A stretch of DNA of 64,000 nucleotides from DASVFB01 sp963815965 (GTDB lineage: Bacteria > Actinomycetota > Thermoleophilia > Gaiellales > Gaiellaceae), in the NCBI GenBank assembly GCA_963815965.1, contig CAWFIT010000019.1, positions 29,583 through 93,582 of the forward strand, in the 5' to 3' direction. This document shows positions 1-9,052 of this stretch, in pieces. Under the pieces are notes generated by a model. The model searched no databases, was not told the DNA's origin, and was given only the letters and a program-made list of their open reading frames with translations. A program made the translations under genes and the position numbers. Numbering within the stretch: position 1 is the stretch's first letter; every line of letters begins with the position of its first letter.

Positions 1-544
1 CGATGAACGGCACGAGCGTCACGTGCAGGTAGAGCACATTCTCCTGCCCGGCCTCGCGGCGAAACTGACGGATCGCCTCGAGGAACGGCAACGACTCGAT
101 GTCGCCGACCGTCCCGCCGATCTCGCTGATCACGACGTCGGCGGTCGAAGCCTCGGCCGCGCTGCGGATGCGGCGCTTGATCTCGTTCGTGATGTGCGGG
201 ATCACCTGCACGGTCGCGCCGAGAAACTCGCCTTTGCGCTCCTTGCGCAGGACGGTCTCCCAGATCGCGCCCGCGGTGTGGCTCGATGCCGACGACAGGT
301 TCGCATCGATGAAGCGCTCGTAGTGCCCGATGTCGAGATCCGTCTCGGCTCCGTCCTCGGTGACGAACACCTCGCCGTGCTGGAACGGGCTCATCGTCCC
401 GGGGTCGACGTTGAGATACGGGTCGAACTTCTGCGCCTGCACCTCGAGGCCGCGCGCCTTCAGCAGTCGGCCGAGCGAGGCGGCGACGATCCCCTTCCCG
501 AGCGCCGAGACGACGCCGCCGGTCACGAAGACGTACTTCGTCAC
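1..544 (-). CDS. pyrG: CTP synthase, N-terminal part (cut by window edge)
   Basis: CTP synthase makes CTP from UTP, ATP and glutamine in the cytosol. Only the first 181 codons are present; the gene runs off the left edge. The GTG start at 544 gives TKYVFVTGGVVSALGKG, the synthetase P-loop, followed by the family blocks DPYLNVDPGTMSP, HGEVFVTEDGAETDLD and EIGGTVGDIES. The start overlaps the stop of the preceding gene (GTGA). Lying downstream of steA-steB matches the mycobacterial order recN-Rv1697-mctB-pyrG. Identification is secure; the glutaminase domain lies outside the window. Confidence 0.97.
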   Translation of the reverse strand, partial: MTKYVFVTGGVVSALGKGIVAASLGRLLKARGLEVQAQKFDPYLNVDPGTMSPFQHGEVFVTEDGAETDLDIGHYERFIDANLSSASSHTAGAIWETVLRKERKGEFLGATVQVIPHITNEIKRRIRSAAEASTADVVISEIGGTVGDIESLPFLEAIRQFRREAGQENVLYLHVTLVPFI

Positions 545-1104
545 GGGCGTCGACCCCGCGCATCGACTTCGCGGAGCACCGGCGTCCGCTCGATCAACTC
601 GCCGAGCGAGCGTCGTTCTCCGAGAAGAGTGAGGCCTGCGAGGGCGCCGATCGCAACCCACCGGCCTCGTCCCGTGAAACGATTCACGGAACTCAAGCCT
701 AGCAGCGCGCCCAGGCCGTTCGAGCCTCCGTCTCCGAGCATCGTCATCTCGCGAAGATCGTATGGAGCGAGCAGGACGGCGAGTGCGACCGGCGCATCGA
801 CGACGATCGCCGCCGCGAGGTACGCCTTCAACGCGCGGCCCGGCTTCGTGTCGAGCTGGTTGAGCGCGTTGGCCGACAGCGCGACGAGGAGCGCCCCGGA
901 GAGCGAGCGCGTGCGCAGGAGCGCCACGAGTGGGATCCCGACGAGCTTGAGCACGCCCGTCGTGCGCCGCGCGCGCAGGTGCGCGAGGAAGCCGCGCTCG
1001 TCTCCGCTCCACCGGTCGTCGGCGAGACCTATTGCGGTGATCAGCGGCTCGTGGAGCGCGACCGTCCAGCCGACGAGCGGCACGCGCGCGCCGCGGTGGT
1101 TCAC
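541..1104 (-). CDS. MraY/WecA-like membrane glycosyl-phosphotransferase fragment
   Basis: This is a hydrophobic protein of about 187 residues with several membrane segments. VNHRGARVPLV near the start and MLGDGGSNGLGALLG near residue 140 resemble the NxRG.xIP and MLGDxGANxLGAxLG blocks of the polyprenyl-phosphate HexNAc-1-P transferase superfamily. It is much shorter than MraY (about 320-360 residues) and lacks the usual first membrane helix. The GTG at 1104 is the first listed start, but similarity to family members seems to begin a few codons upstream, where the reading frame of the glycosyltransferase ends, so a frameshift at about 1135 may join the two. Substrate unknown; a cell-envelope role is inferred from the neighbours. 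Confidence 0.6.
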   Translation of the reverse strand: MNHRGARVPLVGWTVALHEPLITAIGLADDRWSGDERGFLAHLRARRTTGVLKLVGIPLVALLRTRSLSGALLVALSANALNQLDTKPGRALKAYLAAAIVVDAPVALAVLLAPYDLREMTMLGDGGSNGLGALLGLSSVNRFTGRGRWVAIGALAGLTLLGERRSLGELIERTPVLREVDARGRRP

Positions 1105-1135
1105 CCGCAGCGGTCCCGCCGCGAGCGCGCGCGTC

Positions 1136-1750
1136 GAGGAGCTGCCGGCCGCGGTGAAGGAAGCCGCGTGCGTCGCGGCCCGTCGCGCGATGTTCGAGCT
1201 CGAGCGGGATCTCCTCCACGTGCACCCCCGCGCATACGGCGTCGATCGTCATCCGTGTCTCGGCGCCGAAGCGCGGGGCGAGCGGAAAGACGGCGGCACG
1301 TGCCTCGGCCGAGAGAGCGCGTTGTCCCGAGAGCGGCTCCGCCGCCTCGAACCCGGAGCGCAGGCGAATCAGCGCACGAGCCGCGGCCTTCGCGACGCCG
1401 AAGCCGCCGCCCTGGCGCCGAGCGAAGACGGCGATCCTCAGGCCTTGTGACACGTTGTCACTAGGCAGGAGAGGCGTGAGGTCTCCGCGCACGTCTGCGT
1501 CGACGAGCAGGAGCGCGCCCGGCGGCGCAGCGCGCTCTGCGGCCGAAAGCGCCTCGCCCTTGCCGCGCCGCGGGAGACTCAGGACGGAGGCGCCTGCAGC
1601 CTCGGCGCGCTCGGCGGTCGCGTCGCGCGAGCCGTCGTCGGCGACGATTACCTCTGCGTCGGGAAAGGCGCGCCGAAGCGCGGTGACTGTCTCGCCGATG
1701 ATGTCCTCCTCGTCGCGTGCGGCGACGAGGATCGTCGTCGGATCAGCCAC
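1136..1750 (-). CDS. Family 2 glycosyltransferase (3' end uncertain)
   Basis: The GTG start at 1750 overlaps the end of steB by 8 bp. The protein begins DPTTILVAARDEED and has the GT-A blocks VIVADDGSRDAT and LLLVDADVRGD (DxD-like), then EIPLELEHRATGRD and GFLHRGRQLLD, typical of small GT2 enzymes such as those acting on dolichyl or undecaprenyl phosphate. The frame has no stop before the window edge, because it happens to be the same frame as pyrG. The real end is therefore unknown. I place it near 1136, where the sequence appears to switch frame into the MraY-like gene. Acceptor and donor sugar cannot be told from sequence. Confidence 0.7.
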
Positions 1751-2613
1751 CCGCGAGCTTCGGCAGGACCGCGTCGGCTCCGTCGGCGGTGCCGTACTTT
1801 CCCTGCGCGGCTCCGGCGAGCAGCAGCGCGAGCGCAGCCCGGCCGGTCGTCAGGTCGATGTCGTCGACCGACGAGAGACCGTGATCGTGAAACGTCTCGA
1901 CGGCGGACTGCTTCGTGTCCGTCTTCTCGACGCCAACCGCGGGTATTCCCGCGGCTGCCACACCGTCGTAGAAGCCGTCGAGGAAGCGTGCAGTGTCGCC
2001 CTGCTGGGGCTTCGCCGTGCGCACGACGACAACGCCGTCGATCCGCTGTCGAAAATTGCCGCTGCGTTCGCCGATGAGCTGCTTGCCCAGCGTCCTCCAC
2101 AGCGGCGTCTGTCCTCCGCTTGCGAACTCGGTACCGAGCGCGTTGCCCGAGGTCCCGCAGCTTGTCGTTGCCGACGTACTTCACGAACTGCGGACCCTTG
2201 TTGAAGAGGACGTTCTCGACGTTCTGTGCGTTCACCGGGACGGAGAGCGAGATCACCCGCGCCGCCGGCTCGGCGCCGGCGTCGCTCAGCGTCTGCTCGA
2301 CCGACTGCCTGACGCCGCCGTCGACTGGTGACCGACGAAGAGCACGCGCGACGCGCTTGCCCGCGAGCAGGTTGCGCATCACCGCCGGATACGCAAGATC
2401 GAATGCGTCGGCCGTCCCGCTGCAGCTGGTCTCGCTGCTGCTTGTACGGTCTGCGCGTCCGTACGTCGGCGTTGTCACGCTGTGTCCTGCGCGAGGACGA
2501 GATCCGCTTTGTTCTACGCCGCTGCCGGCAAGGCCGACGCCGACGAGGATCCCGATGATCAGCGCGACGAAGACCGCCGCGAGCGACGCGACGTGGTAGC
2601 GAAGGTCGAACAT
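1743..2613 (-). CDS. steB: SteB/MctB-family membrane protein, disrupted by several frameshifts
   Basis: The N-terminus MFDLRYHVASLAAVFVALIIG is the DUF3186 signature of the SteB/MctB (Rv1698) family: one membrane helix, a short coiled region, then an extracytoplasmic domain. Clear family sequence continues as AYPAVMRNLLAGKRV, QTLSDAGAEPAARV and NVENVLFNKGPQFV in one frame, and as DGVVVVRTAKPQQGDTARF to LPKLAGG in another. At least one extra base in CCC at 2146-2148 and several indels between about 2340 and 2530 break it. In Corynebacterium SteB acts with SteA at the division site; in Mycobacterium the homologue is linked to copper. Pairing with steA supports the division role. Sequencing error is the likeliest cause of the breaks. 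Confidence 0.75.
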
Positions 2614-2617
2614 GCGG

Positions 2618-3040
2618 CTACAAGTCTGCCGCGGTCTGCACGAGTGCGTGGAGCCGGGTGAGCGCTTTGCCCGGCAGCGACCTGCGCAATCCCACCAATG
2701 CAGGCCCCGAGACGGTCAGCTGGGCAAGCGTGCGTTCCGGCTCAGGCTCTGACAGGCGAAGCTCTACATCCAGCCGCTCACCCGTGAGCTGGAACGCAAA
2801 CCGCTCGTAAGGCTCGACGGCAAGCACGAGCAGCTTGCCGCTCATGTTCGGCTTGCGTAAGAGCGACCCACGGCTGTCCCCGACCACCTCCCAGCGCGCC
2901 CCCGGCGCGAAGCCACGGCGGTCGGGATGCACGCCGCCGACTCCGGGCCACCAGTCCGGCAGGTTGAAGGGCTCCGAGAGGAACGTCCACACGTCCGCAC
3001 GCGACGCCAGCAGCTCACGGGACGCGCTGTAGGTCGGCAT
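2618..3040 (-). CDS. SRPBCC-family (START/polyketide-cyclase-like) protein
   Basis: 140 residues with the helix-grip pattern of the SRPBCC superfamily: an N-terminal YSASRELLASRADVWTFLS strand-helix, FNLPDWWPGV, a strand-rich centre and a C-terminal helix ending RLHALVQTAADL. Such proteins bind small hydrophobic ligands in a central cavity; nothing shows which one. The start (ATG at 3040) touches the steA stop, so it is probably co-transcribed with steA and recN. An insertion of this kind between steA and steB is not part of the mycobacterial arrangement. No catalytic residues are recognisable. Confidence 0.75.
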   Translation of the reverse strand: MPTYSASRELLASRADVWTFLSEPFNLPDWWPGVGGVHPDRRGFAPGARWEVVGDSRGSLLRKPNMSGKLLVLAVEPYERFAFQLTGERLDVELRLSEPEPERTLAQLTVSGPALVGLRRSLPGKALTRLHALVQTAADL

Positions 3041-4173
3041 CAGAGACCGAGGAGGTTCTGCAGCTTCAGGCTGACGAGCTCGATCACGTGCCGTAGCTGC
3101 GGCGAAACGAGGATGGCGGTGACGATCGCGCCGAAGCCGGCCAGAGTCAGCACCACGAGCGGCCAGACGCCGACGCGGCGGCTGACGAGCCGCGACACGC
3201 CCTTTGCGTCGACGAGGATCTCGCCCACCTTCAGGCGCGTCACGAACGTCGACGCCATCCCGGCGCGGTCGCGCTCGAGGAACTCGATCAGGTTGAGGTG
3301 CGTGCCGACGGCGACGATCAGCTCCGCGCCCTTCTCGTACGCGAGCAGCAGCGCGAGGTCCTCGCTGATGCCGGGCGCGGGAACCGTCCGGTACGGCACG
3401 CCCAGACGGTCGAGCCTCGAGGAGCCCGGCGCGTTGCCGTTGCCGCGGTACGCGTGCACGACGATTTCGGCGCCGCAGTGCAAGGCTTCGTCGGAGACCG
3501 AGTCCATGTCGCCGACGATGACGTCCGGCTTTCGGCCAACCTCGAGCAGCGCGTCCGCGCCGCCGTCGACGGCGACGAGCACCGGCTTGAAGTCGCGGAT
3601 GTAGCCCTGGACGATGCGCAGGTCGCGCTTCATGCCGGGCCCGCGCGCAACGACGAGCGCGTGGCGGTCTCGGAAGCTCGTCCGCAGCGACGGGAACTCG
3701 ACCGCGCCGGCGAGCACGCCGCCTTCCTCGCGCAGGTGCCGCATCGTGTTCTCGGCGAACTCCTCGAGCGCCAGCGTCACGCGGCCGCGCTGCTCATCGA
3801 GCGCGCGTGCCAGCTCGTCGGCGCGCAGCGTCCGGCCGGACACGATGCGGTCTCCGTTCCGGAAGACGCTGCTCCCGCGCACGGAGACGAGATCGCCCTC
3901 GTTGACTGCGTCGAAGAGCTCGGAGCCGGCGACGTCGATCAGCTCGACGCCGCCGCGCACGAGCAGCAGCGGTCCCGGATTTGGGAAGCGGCCGCTCTGC
4001 GACGGAGAGCAGTTGACGACGACGCGCGCACCGGAGTCGAGCAGCTCCTCCGCCGAGACGCGGTCGATGTCGCGGTGGTCGATGATCGCGATGTCGCCCG
4101 GCTTCAGCCGTCGCGTGAGCCGCTTCGTCCTGCGGTCGAGGCGTGCGGGCCCCGTGAACTCGACGAAGCTCAT
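3040..4173 (-). CDS. steA: SteA, cytokinetic-ring associated membrane protein
   Basis: 377 residues of the SteA family (Rv1697). The middle of the protein is thiamine-pyrophosphokinase-like (VAVDGGADALLEVG, KPDVIVGDMDSVSDEAL), and the C-terminus has one strong membrane helix (VGVWPLVVLTLAGFGAIVTA) with a short amphipathic tail. In Corynebacterium SteA recruits SteB and peptidoglycan hydrolase activation at the septum. The TPK-like fold is not known to make thiamine diphosphate in this family. The start overlaps the recN stop by 4 bp (ATGA), consistent with the recN-steA-steB unit. Confidence 0.9.
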   Translation of the reverse strand: MSFVEFTGPARLDRRTKRLTRRLKPGDIAIIDHRDIDRVSAEELLDSGARVVVNCSPSQSGRFPNPGPLLLVRGGVELIDVAGSELFDAVNEGDLVSVRGSSVFRNGDRIVSGRTLRADELARALDEQRGRVTLALEEFAENTMRHLREEGGVLAGAVEFPSLRTSFRDRHALVVARGPGMKRDLRIVQGYIRDFKPVLVAVDGGADALLEVGRKPDVIVGDMDSVSDEALHCGAEIVVHAYRGNGNAPGSSRLDRLGVPYRTVPAPGISEDLALLLAYEKGAELIVAVGTHLNLIEFLERDRAGMASTFVTRLKVGEILVDAKGVSRLVSRRVGVWPLVVLTLAGFGAIVTAILVSPQLRHVIELVSLKLQNLLGL

Positions 4174-5768
4174 TGCTTCAGAGTCTCCAGGAACTCGGCC
4201 CCTCCGAGCATCCGCTCGAGCTCCGCCGGGCGCTCGTCGTCCGTTAGAGGCTCGATGCGTGTATGCGTGGGATCGCCCGGGATCTTCTCAACGCGGAAGT
4301 GCCGGTCGGCGACGCTCGCGATCTGCGGCAGGTGCGTGATCGTGATGATCTGCGCACTCTCGGCGGCCCGTGCGAGCGCGCGTCCTACAGCGTTTGCGGT
4401 CTCGCCGCCGATGCCGGCGTCCATCTCGTCGAAGACGAGCGTGTCGCCTCCTGCGACGACGGCGATCGCGAGCGCGATCCGCGAAAGCTCGCCGCCAGAA
4501 GCCGTCTCGGCGACCGGCGCGAGCGGCAACCCAGCGTTCGGCCTGATGAGGAACTGCACCTCGTCCACGCCCGTCGGGCCTGCCTGGCGGAGCGAGACGA
4601 GCGCCTGGAACTCGCCGTCGCCGAGGCCGAGCCCGGCCAGCTCGCCCGACACAGCTTCGGCGAAGCGCGGCGCAGCCTCCTCGCGCGCCGCGTGGAGAGC
4701 GTCGGCCAACTCCTGCAGGCGCGCGTCCGCCTCGGCGAGTGCCCTCGCCGCGATTTCGGCTGGGTCGGCGCCGGCGTCGAGCGCGGCGAGCTCCGCCTTC
4801 GCGTCTGTCGCGCGCGCGAGCAGCTCCTGGTAGTCGGCGCAGCGGAAGCGGCGCTTCGCGTCGGAGATGCGTTCCAGCTCGGCCTCGATCTGCTCGAGCC
4901 GCCCGGGCTCGGCGCCGAGCGCGTCGAGGAAGGAGCGCAATTCTGACGCGGTCTCGCGCAGGCGGAGCTCGACATCGCGCAGCTCGTCCCCGGCGCGCGC
5001 CAGCTCGGGAGCAAGTACCTCGAGCGGCGCGACGGCGCGCTCGGCGAGCCCGGCCAGGCCCGCGGCTCCCTCGCCGTCCTCCGGTGCGAGCGCCTCGACT
5101 GCAGCTGCCGTCCCGGCGACGAGCTCCTCGAGATGGCGGAGCCGCTCGCGCCCCTCGCGTAACTCCGTCTCCGTTCCAGGCTCGAGCCCGTCCGTGTCCT
5201 CGACGAGAGCGCGTAGCTCGTCGAAGCGCTCGGTGCGGCGCGCCGCGCCCTCAGCGAGCTCCTCGTGGCGCCGCCGCGCGGCCAGCAACTCGCGCCACGC
5301 CGCGCGCAGCTCGGCACGCGGCTCGCCGTTGTCCGCGAACGCGTCGAGCACATCGAGCTGGAACGACGGCCGCGCGAGGCGGCGCTGCTGAAACTGGCCG
5401 GACATCGCGAGCACTTGCTCCGCAGCGCCGGCGACGTCCTCGCGCGCCGCGGCGCGGCCCCACGCGTAGGCGCGCGTGCGTCCGTCCTTGAAGATGCGTC
5501 GCGCGAGCACGAGCCCCGGCTCGCCCTCGGGGCGCAGCTCCTCGAGCTGCTCGCTCTCTCCGTCGAGCTCCGCCTCGACGTACGTCTCCTCGCCGCCCGG
5601 GCCGATCATCGCCGCGTCCCCGCGCGCGCCGAGCAGCAGGCCGATCGACTGCGCGAGGATGGTCTTGCCGGCACCCGTCTCACCGGTGATCGCGTTCAAC
5701 CCGGGCGCGAAGTCGAGCTCGGCCTCGCGGATGAGGACGAGGTTCTCGATGCGCAGTCTCCTCAGCAC
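4170..5768 (-). CDS. recN: DNA repair ATPase RecN
   Basis: An SMC-like ATPase of double-strand break repair, about 532 residues. Walker A is GETGAGKTILAQS near residue 31, long charged coiled-coil arms fill the middle (many EELRA/ELERI repeats), and the C-terminal lobe has the signature ETASGGELSRIALAIA, Walker B LVFDEMDAGIGGE and the H-loop TITHLPQIAS. The open frame extends further upstream, but GTG at 5768 (LRRLRIENLVLI) matches RecN N-termini and lies 15 bp from nadK. The tlyA-nadK-recN-steA order is as in Mycobacterium tuberculosis. Confidence 0.95.
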   Translation of the reverse strand: MLRRLRIENLVLIREAELDFAPGLNAITGETGAGKTILAQSIGLLLGARGDAAMIGPGGEETYVEAELDGESEQLEELRPEGEPGLVLARRIFKDGRTRAYAWGRAAAREDVAGAAEQVLAMSGQFQQRRLARPSFQLDVLDAFADNGEPRAELRAAWRELLAARRRHEELAEGAARRTERFDELRALVEDTDGLEPGTETELREGRERLRHLEELVAGTAAAVEALAPEDGEGAAGLAGLAERAVAPLEVLAPELARAGDELRDVELRLRETASELRSFLDALGAEPGRLEQIEAELERISDAKRRFRCADYQELLARATDAKAELAALDAGADPAEIAARALAEADARLQELADALHAAREEAAPRFAEAVSGELAGLGLGDGEFQALVSLRQAGPTGVDEVQFLIRPNAGLPLAPVAETASGGELSRIALAIAVVAGGDTLVFDEMDAGIGGETANAVGRALARAAESAQIITITHLPQIASVADRHFRVEKIPGDPTHTRIEPLTDDERPAELERMLGGAEFLETLKQ

Positions 5769-5782
5769 CTGCGAATTGTCGC

Positions 5783-6592
5783 CTAGGCGAAGGCCGACCG
5801 GAAACGGGTCAGAAAGGTGATGTCCGGAAGCGTCGCCAGGCGGATGTTGGCATCGCCGAGCCATATGGTCACGCGCGCGTCGGGTGCGACCTCGCCGATT
5901 CGCTGGCCGTCGGCGATCAGCGCGAGCGGGATGTCCGCAGAGCGGTTCGTGATCGCCACGTCTCGGCCTCGCGGGACGACGAGCGGTCTCGCGTGGAGCG
6001 AATGCGGAGCGACGAAGCTCACCGCCATCGCGTCGATTCCCCACATCAGCACCGGCCCGTTGTTCGACAGGTTGTACGCAGTCGATCCCGACGGAGTCGC
6101 CGCGATGATGGCGTCGCTGGGGACGACGCCGAGCGACTCGCCGCCGATCGCCCATTCGAGTTCGACGAGGCGCCCAAGCGAGCCGCTTCCGACTACGACG
6201 TCGTTCACGGCGACCGCCTGCCCGCCTGCATGCTCGAAGTCGATCGTCGGCAGCTCGAGCACGACGTAGTCACCCGCGAAGACGCGGCGCAGGCCGTCCT
6301 CCATGTCGTCGGGCTGCATCGACGCGAGGAAGCCGAAGCGGCCGAAGTTGATGCCGATCACAGGCGCGCGGCTGAGGTACTCGTGGAACGCGCGCAGCAT
6401 CGTGCCGTCGCCGCCGAGCACGACGACGAGGTCGGGCTCGTCCTGTGTGATCTCAACGCCTGCCTGGCGCGCGACCTCGTGCAGGCGCGCGATCGCCTGC
6501 TCGAAGCCGTTGCGCTGGCGCACGAAAATGCCGGCGCGCCGGACGGGCTCACCCAACGGCTGCGGCGATCCGGCTGTCGATGTCGTCGGCAA
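5783..6592 (-). CDS. nadK: NAD kinase
   Basis: ATP-NAD kinase that supplies NADP. It shows the nucleotide motif VVVLGGDGTMLRAFHEY, the NE/D motif region VAVNDVVVGSGSLG and the glycine-rich PSDAIIAATPSGSTAYNLS. With the ATG at 6592 it has 269 residues and overlaps tlyA by 44 bp. A TTG at 6556 (LGEPVRRAGIFV) would cut the overlap to 8 bp and better fits the usual NadK start just before the first beta strand. Which start is used is uncertain; the identity is not. Confidence 0.93.
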   Translation of the reverse strand: MPTTSTAGSPQPLGEPVRRAGIFVRQRNGFEQAIARLHEVARQAGVEITQDEPDLVVVLGGDGTMLRAFHEYLSRAPVIGINFGRFGFLASMQPDDMEDGLRRVFAGDYVVLELPTIDFEHAGGQAVAVNDVVVGSGSLGRLVELEWAIGGESLGVVPSDAIIAATPSGSTAYNLSNNGPVLMWGIDAMAVSFVAPHSLHARPLVVPRGRDVAITNRSADIPLALIADGQRIGEVAPDARVTIWLGDANIRLATLPDITFLTRFRSAFA

Positions 6593-7310
6593 GGCGAGGC
6601 TCCTGTCGCTGGACCAGATGGAGGACGAACTCCCGGTTTCCCTTCGGCCCGGGCAGGCCCGAGTCTACGACCCCGACCGCCTCGCCTCCCCAGCCGAGCG
6701 CGGCATCGACGACCTCGCGCACGACCCGTCGGTGCACCTCCGCGTCGCGCACGACACCTTTCGGCGCCTTCGCCCGGCTGGCCTCGAACTGCGGTTTCAC
6801 GAGGACAAGCGCGTGCCATCCACGTGTGGCGAGCCGCAACACTGGGGGCAGCGCGAGCTTGACGCTGATGAACGAGACGTCACACGTCACGAGCTGCGGC
6901 GCGAACGGGAGCTCCGTCACATGGCGTGCGTTCGTCCGCTCCATGACTAGGACGCGCGCGTCGTCACGGAGGCGTGGATGCAGTTGCCCGTAGCCGACGT
7001 CGAGCGCGATCACGCGCGCCGCGCCGCGCTGGAGGAGCACGTCCGTGAAGCCCCCCGTCGACGCGCCGACGTCGCAGCAGTCGAGACCCTTGACGTCGAG
7101 ACCGAACGCATCGAGAGCGTTCGCAAGTTTGTGCCCGGCGCGCGAGACGTACGGCGGCGGGCTCTCGACGGTCAGCTCCACGTCTCCGTCGACCTGCGCG
7201 CCCGCTTTGTCGAAGCCTGGGACGAGCCCGGCGAGCACGAGCGCCTGCGCCTGCGCGCGGCTCTCCGCGAGCCCGCGCTCGACAAGCAGGACGTCGAGAC
7301 GCTTCTTCAC
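6549..7310 (-). CDS. tlyA: TlyA-type 16S/23S rRNA 2'-O-methyltransferase
   Basis: 253 residues. An N-terminal S4 RNA-binding domain (MKKRLDVLLVERGLAESR) is followed by a Rossmann methyltransferase with the SAM loop CDVGASTGGFTDVLL and RNA-methylation motifs QLVTCDVSFISVKL and LVLVKPQFE; the K-D-K-E type tetrad residues are in place. TlyA methylates C1409 of 16S and C1920 of 23S rRNA, which in mycobacteria underlies capreomycin sensitivity. First gene of the tlyA-nadK-recN-steA run. Confidence 0.93.
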   Translation of the reverse strand: MKKRLDVLLVERGLAESRAQAQALVLAGLVPGFDKAGAQVDGDVELTVESPPPYVSRAGHKLANALDAFGLDVKGLDCCDVGASTGGFTDVLLQRGAARVIALDVGYGQLHPRLRDDARVLVMERTNARHVTELPFAPQLVTCDVSFISVKLALPPVLRLATRGWHALVLVKPQFEASRAKAPKGVVRDAEVHRRVVREVVDAALGWGGEAVGVVDSGLPGPKGNREFVLHLVQRQEPRLADDIDSRIAAAVG

Positions 7311-7326
7311 GCCCGGATTGTGGAGC

Positions 7327-7515
7327 TCAGCGCGGCGCGACCGCAGTGGAGACCGGCATGACCGTCGTGTTGGGCGACGCGGCCGAGTGCGGCAACAAGA
7401 GAGCTGTCGCGGCTCCTGCTGCCGCCAGGGTGAACAGCGCGGCTGCGATGCGCACGCCGAGTGGGATTCGGAGAGTGAACGTCGCCGGAACTGGATGGGC
7501 GTACGCGAAACCCAT
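7327..7515 (-). CDS. Small single-pass membrane protein, unknown
   Basis: 62 residues with one predicted membrane helix (VRIAAALFTLAAAGAATALLL) flanked by a short cytoplasmic head and a Ser/Thr/Pro tail. It fills the gap between mrp and tlyA in the same direction, 38 bp after the mrp stop. No family recognised. Codon use and GC look like its neighbours. Confidence 0.5.
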   Translation of the reverse strand: MGFAYAHPVPATFTLRIPLGVRIAAALFTLAAAGAATALLLPHSAASPNTTVMPVSTAVAPR

Positions 7516-7553
7516 TTCTCACACGACGGCGGCGGCGTGCGACTTCTTCCGCG

Positions 7554-8294
7554 TCAATTCGTGAGCCGGCGCGCGAGGGTGCCCGCCAACTCGTCGAACG
7601 CCGGCGGCACGCCGTTCAGCCGCGTCAAAGCGGGGTCGAGCGGGATCGACGCGAGCCGCTCGACGCCGTCCGCCCACAGCGACCGTTCGGGCGGAACGCG
7701 CGAGAACACGTCGTGCGTCTCGCCGCAATGCGGACAGACGAAGCCACTCATGTTCTCGACCGCACCGAGCAGCGGCACGCCCGCGTCGCGGACGAGCGTG
7801 ACGACCTTCTTCGCATCGAGGTGCGCCACGTCCTGCGGCCCGACGACGAGCAGCACGCCCGCGAGCGGCAGCGTCCTGAAGACCTCGACCTGCAAGTCCG
7901 CCGTCCCGGGCGGCAGGTCGACGAGCAGGTAGTCGAGCTCGCCCCACTCCACGTCGCCGACCAGCTGCCGCAGGACGAACGGCAGCGTCATCGACGACCA
8001 CGGCATCACCTGACGCTCCCCCAGCAGGAACGCTGACGACATCAGCTTCAAGCCGCGTTCCTCGATGGGGCGGAGACGCCGCCCGCCGCGGCTCCAAAGC
8101 GTCCAGCGCTCGGCGTCGCGGAGTCGCGTGAGGCCGAGCATCGCTGGAATATCGGGTCCGTAGAGATCCGCGTCGAGGATGCCGACCGACGCGTGCTCCG
8201 CGAGTGCACGCGCGAGATTGAGCGTGACCATCGACTTCCCGACGCCGCCCTTGCCGCTCGCGACGGCGATCGTGTGCCGTGCGGGCGAGTCCAT
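7554..8294 (-). CDS. mrp: Mrp/NBP35-type P-loop ATPase (Fe-S carrier)
   Basis: About 246 residues. It starts almost directly at the deviant Walker A IAVASGKGGVGKSMVTLNLA, then LLVDLPPGTADLQVE, and has the metal-binding pair FVCPHCGET near residue 175. Mrp proteins dimerise, hold a bridging Fe-S cluster at the CxxC and pass it to apo-proteins. The N-terminal MIP18 (DUF59) domain found in many Mrp proteins is missing. The ATG at 8294 overlaps the stop of the methyltransferase gene (ATGA). Confidence 0.9.
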   Translation of the reverse strand: MDSPARHTIAVASGKGGVGKSMVTLNLARALAEHASVGILDADLYGPDIPAMLGLTRLRDAERWTLWSRGGRRLRPIEERGLKLMSSAFLLGERQVMPWSSMTLPFVLRQLVGDVEWGELDYLLVDLPPGTADLQVEVFRTLPLAGVLLVVGPQDVAHLDAKKVVTLVRDAGVPLLGAVENMSGFVCPHCGETHDVFSRVPPERSLWADGVERLASIPLDPALTRLNGVPPAFDELAGTLARRLTN

Positions 8295-9052
8295 CACGAC
8301 TTGTCGCCGCGCAGGATCAGCCGCCAGGTGTCGAAGCCGAGCTCCTGGCCGTCGAAGCCGCCCCACGAGTCGACGACCGTGAGCCCGGCGGCGTCGAACA
8401 TGCGCGCGAGCTCGTGCGGCGTGTAGACGCGCAGCGAATTGCTCAGCTCGGTGCGACTGCCGTCCTCACGGATGAACGTCCACGTGGCCTCGTTCCTGCC
8501 CTTGAGCAGATCGAACGTTGCGCGCTGCAACATCACGCCGCCCGACTCCAGCTCGTCCCACATGGCTTTCTGGAAGCGGCGGCCAAGCGCGAACGCGTTG
8601 ATTGTGTCGACGAGGAACGAGCCGTCGGGTGAGAGCGCGCGCGCGACGCCGTTCAGTACCTCCTGGCTGTCGGCGTCGTCCTCGAAGTAGCCGATGACGC
8701 TGGTAAAGAGGTTGATCGCGGCGTCGAACTCGGCCTCGAAGTCGAGCTCGCGCGCGTCGCGCTCGACGAACTCGACGTCGAGACTCTCTCCCCTCGCGGC
8801 TTCCCGGGCGAGCTCGAGCGAGCGTGGGCTCAGGTCGACGCCCGTAACGCGGAAGCCGCGGCGCGCGAGCTCGAGGCTGTGGCGGCCGTGGCCGCACGCG
8901 ACGTCGAGGATGCGCGCACCCGGCTCGAGGCCGAGTCGCTCGACGACGAAGTCCACCTGGCTCTGCGTTCCCTCGTCGGGAAGGTGCAGCGCGATCTCGT
9001 CGAGCCATTCCTCCTCGAAGAAGCCGTCGAACCAGTTCGGATCGGCGTTCAC
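8294..9052 (-). CDS. Class I SAM-dependent methyltransferase
   Basis: 252 residues. Motif I is ILDVACGHGRHSLELAR, motif II VTGVDLSPRSLELAR, then VEFVERDARELDF and AINLFTSVIGYFED. This is the pattern of small-molecule methyltransferases of the UbiE/methyltransf_25 group; the substrate is unknown. The N-terminal WFDGFFEEEWLDEI is a common lead-in for this group. It overlaps the prenyl synthase stop by 4 bp, so it may modify an isoprenoid product, but this is only context. Confidence 0.82.
   Translation of the reverse strand: MNADPNWFDGFFEEEWLDEIALHLPDEGTQSQVDFVVERLGLEPGARILDVACGHGRHSLELARRGFRVTGVDLSPRSLELAREAARGESLDVEFVERDARELDFEAEFDAAINLFTSVIGYFEDDADSQEVLNGVARALSPDGSFLVDTINAFALGRRFQKAMWDELESGGVMLQRATFDLLKGRNEATWTFIREDGSRTELSNSLRVYTPHELARMFDAAGLTVVDSWGGFDGQELGFDTWRLILRGDKS

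Noticed and set aside
23..1450. 475-codon open frame on the plus strand opposite pyrG and the glycosyltransferase
   Set aside because: Arg-rich composition with no family pattern; antisense shadow of real genes in high-GC DNA.
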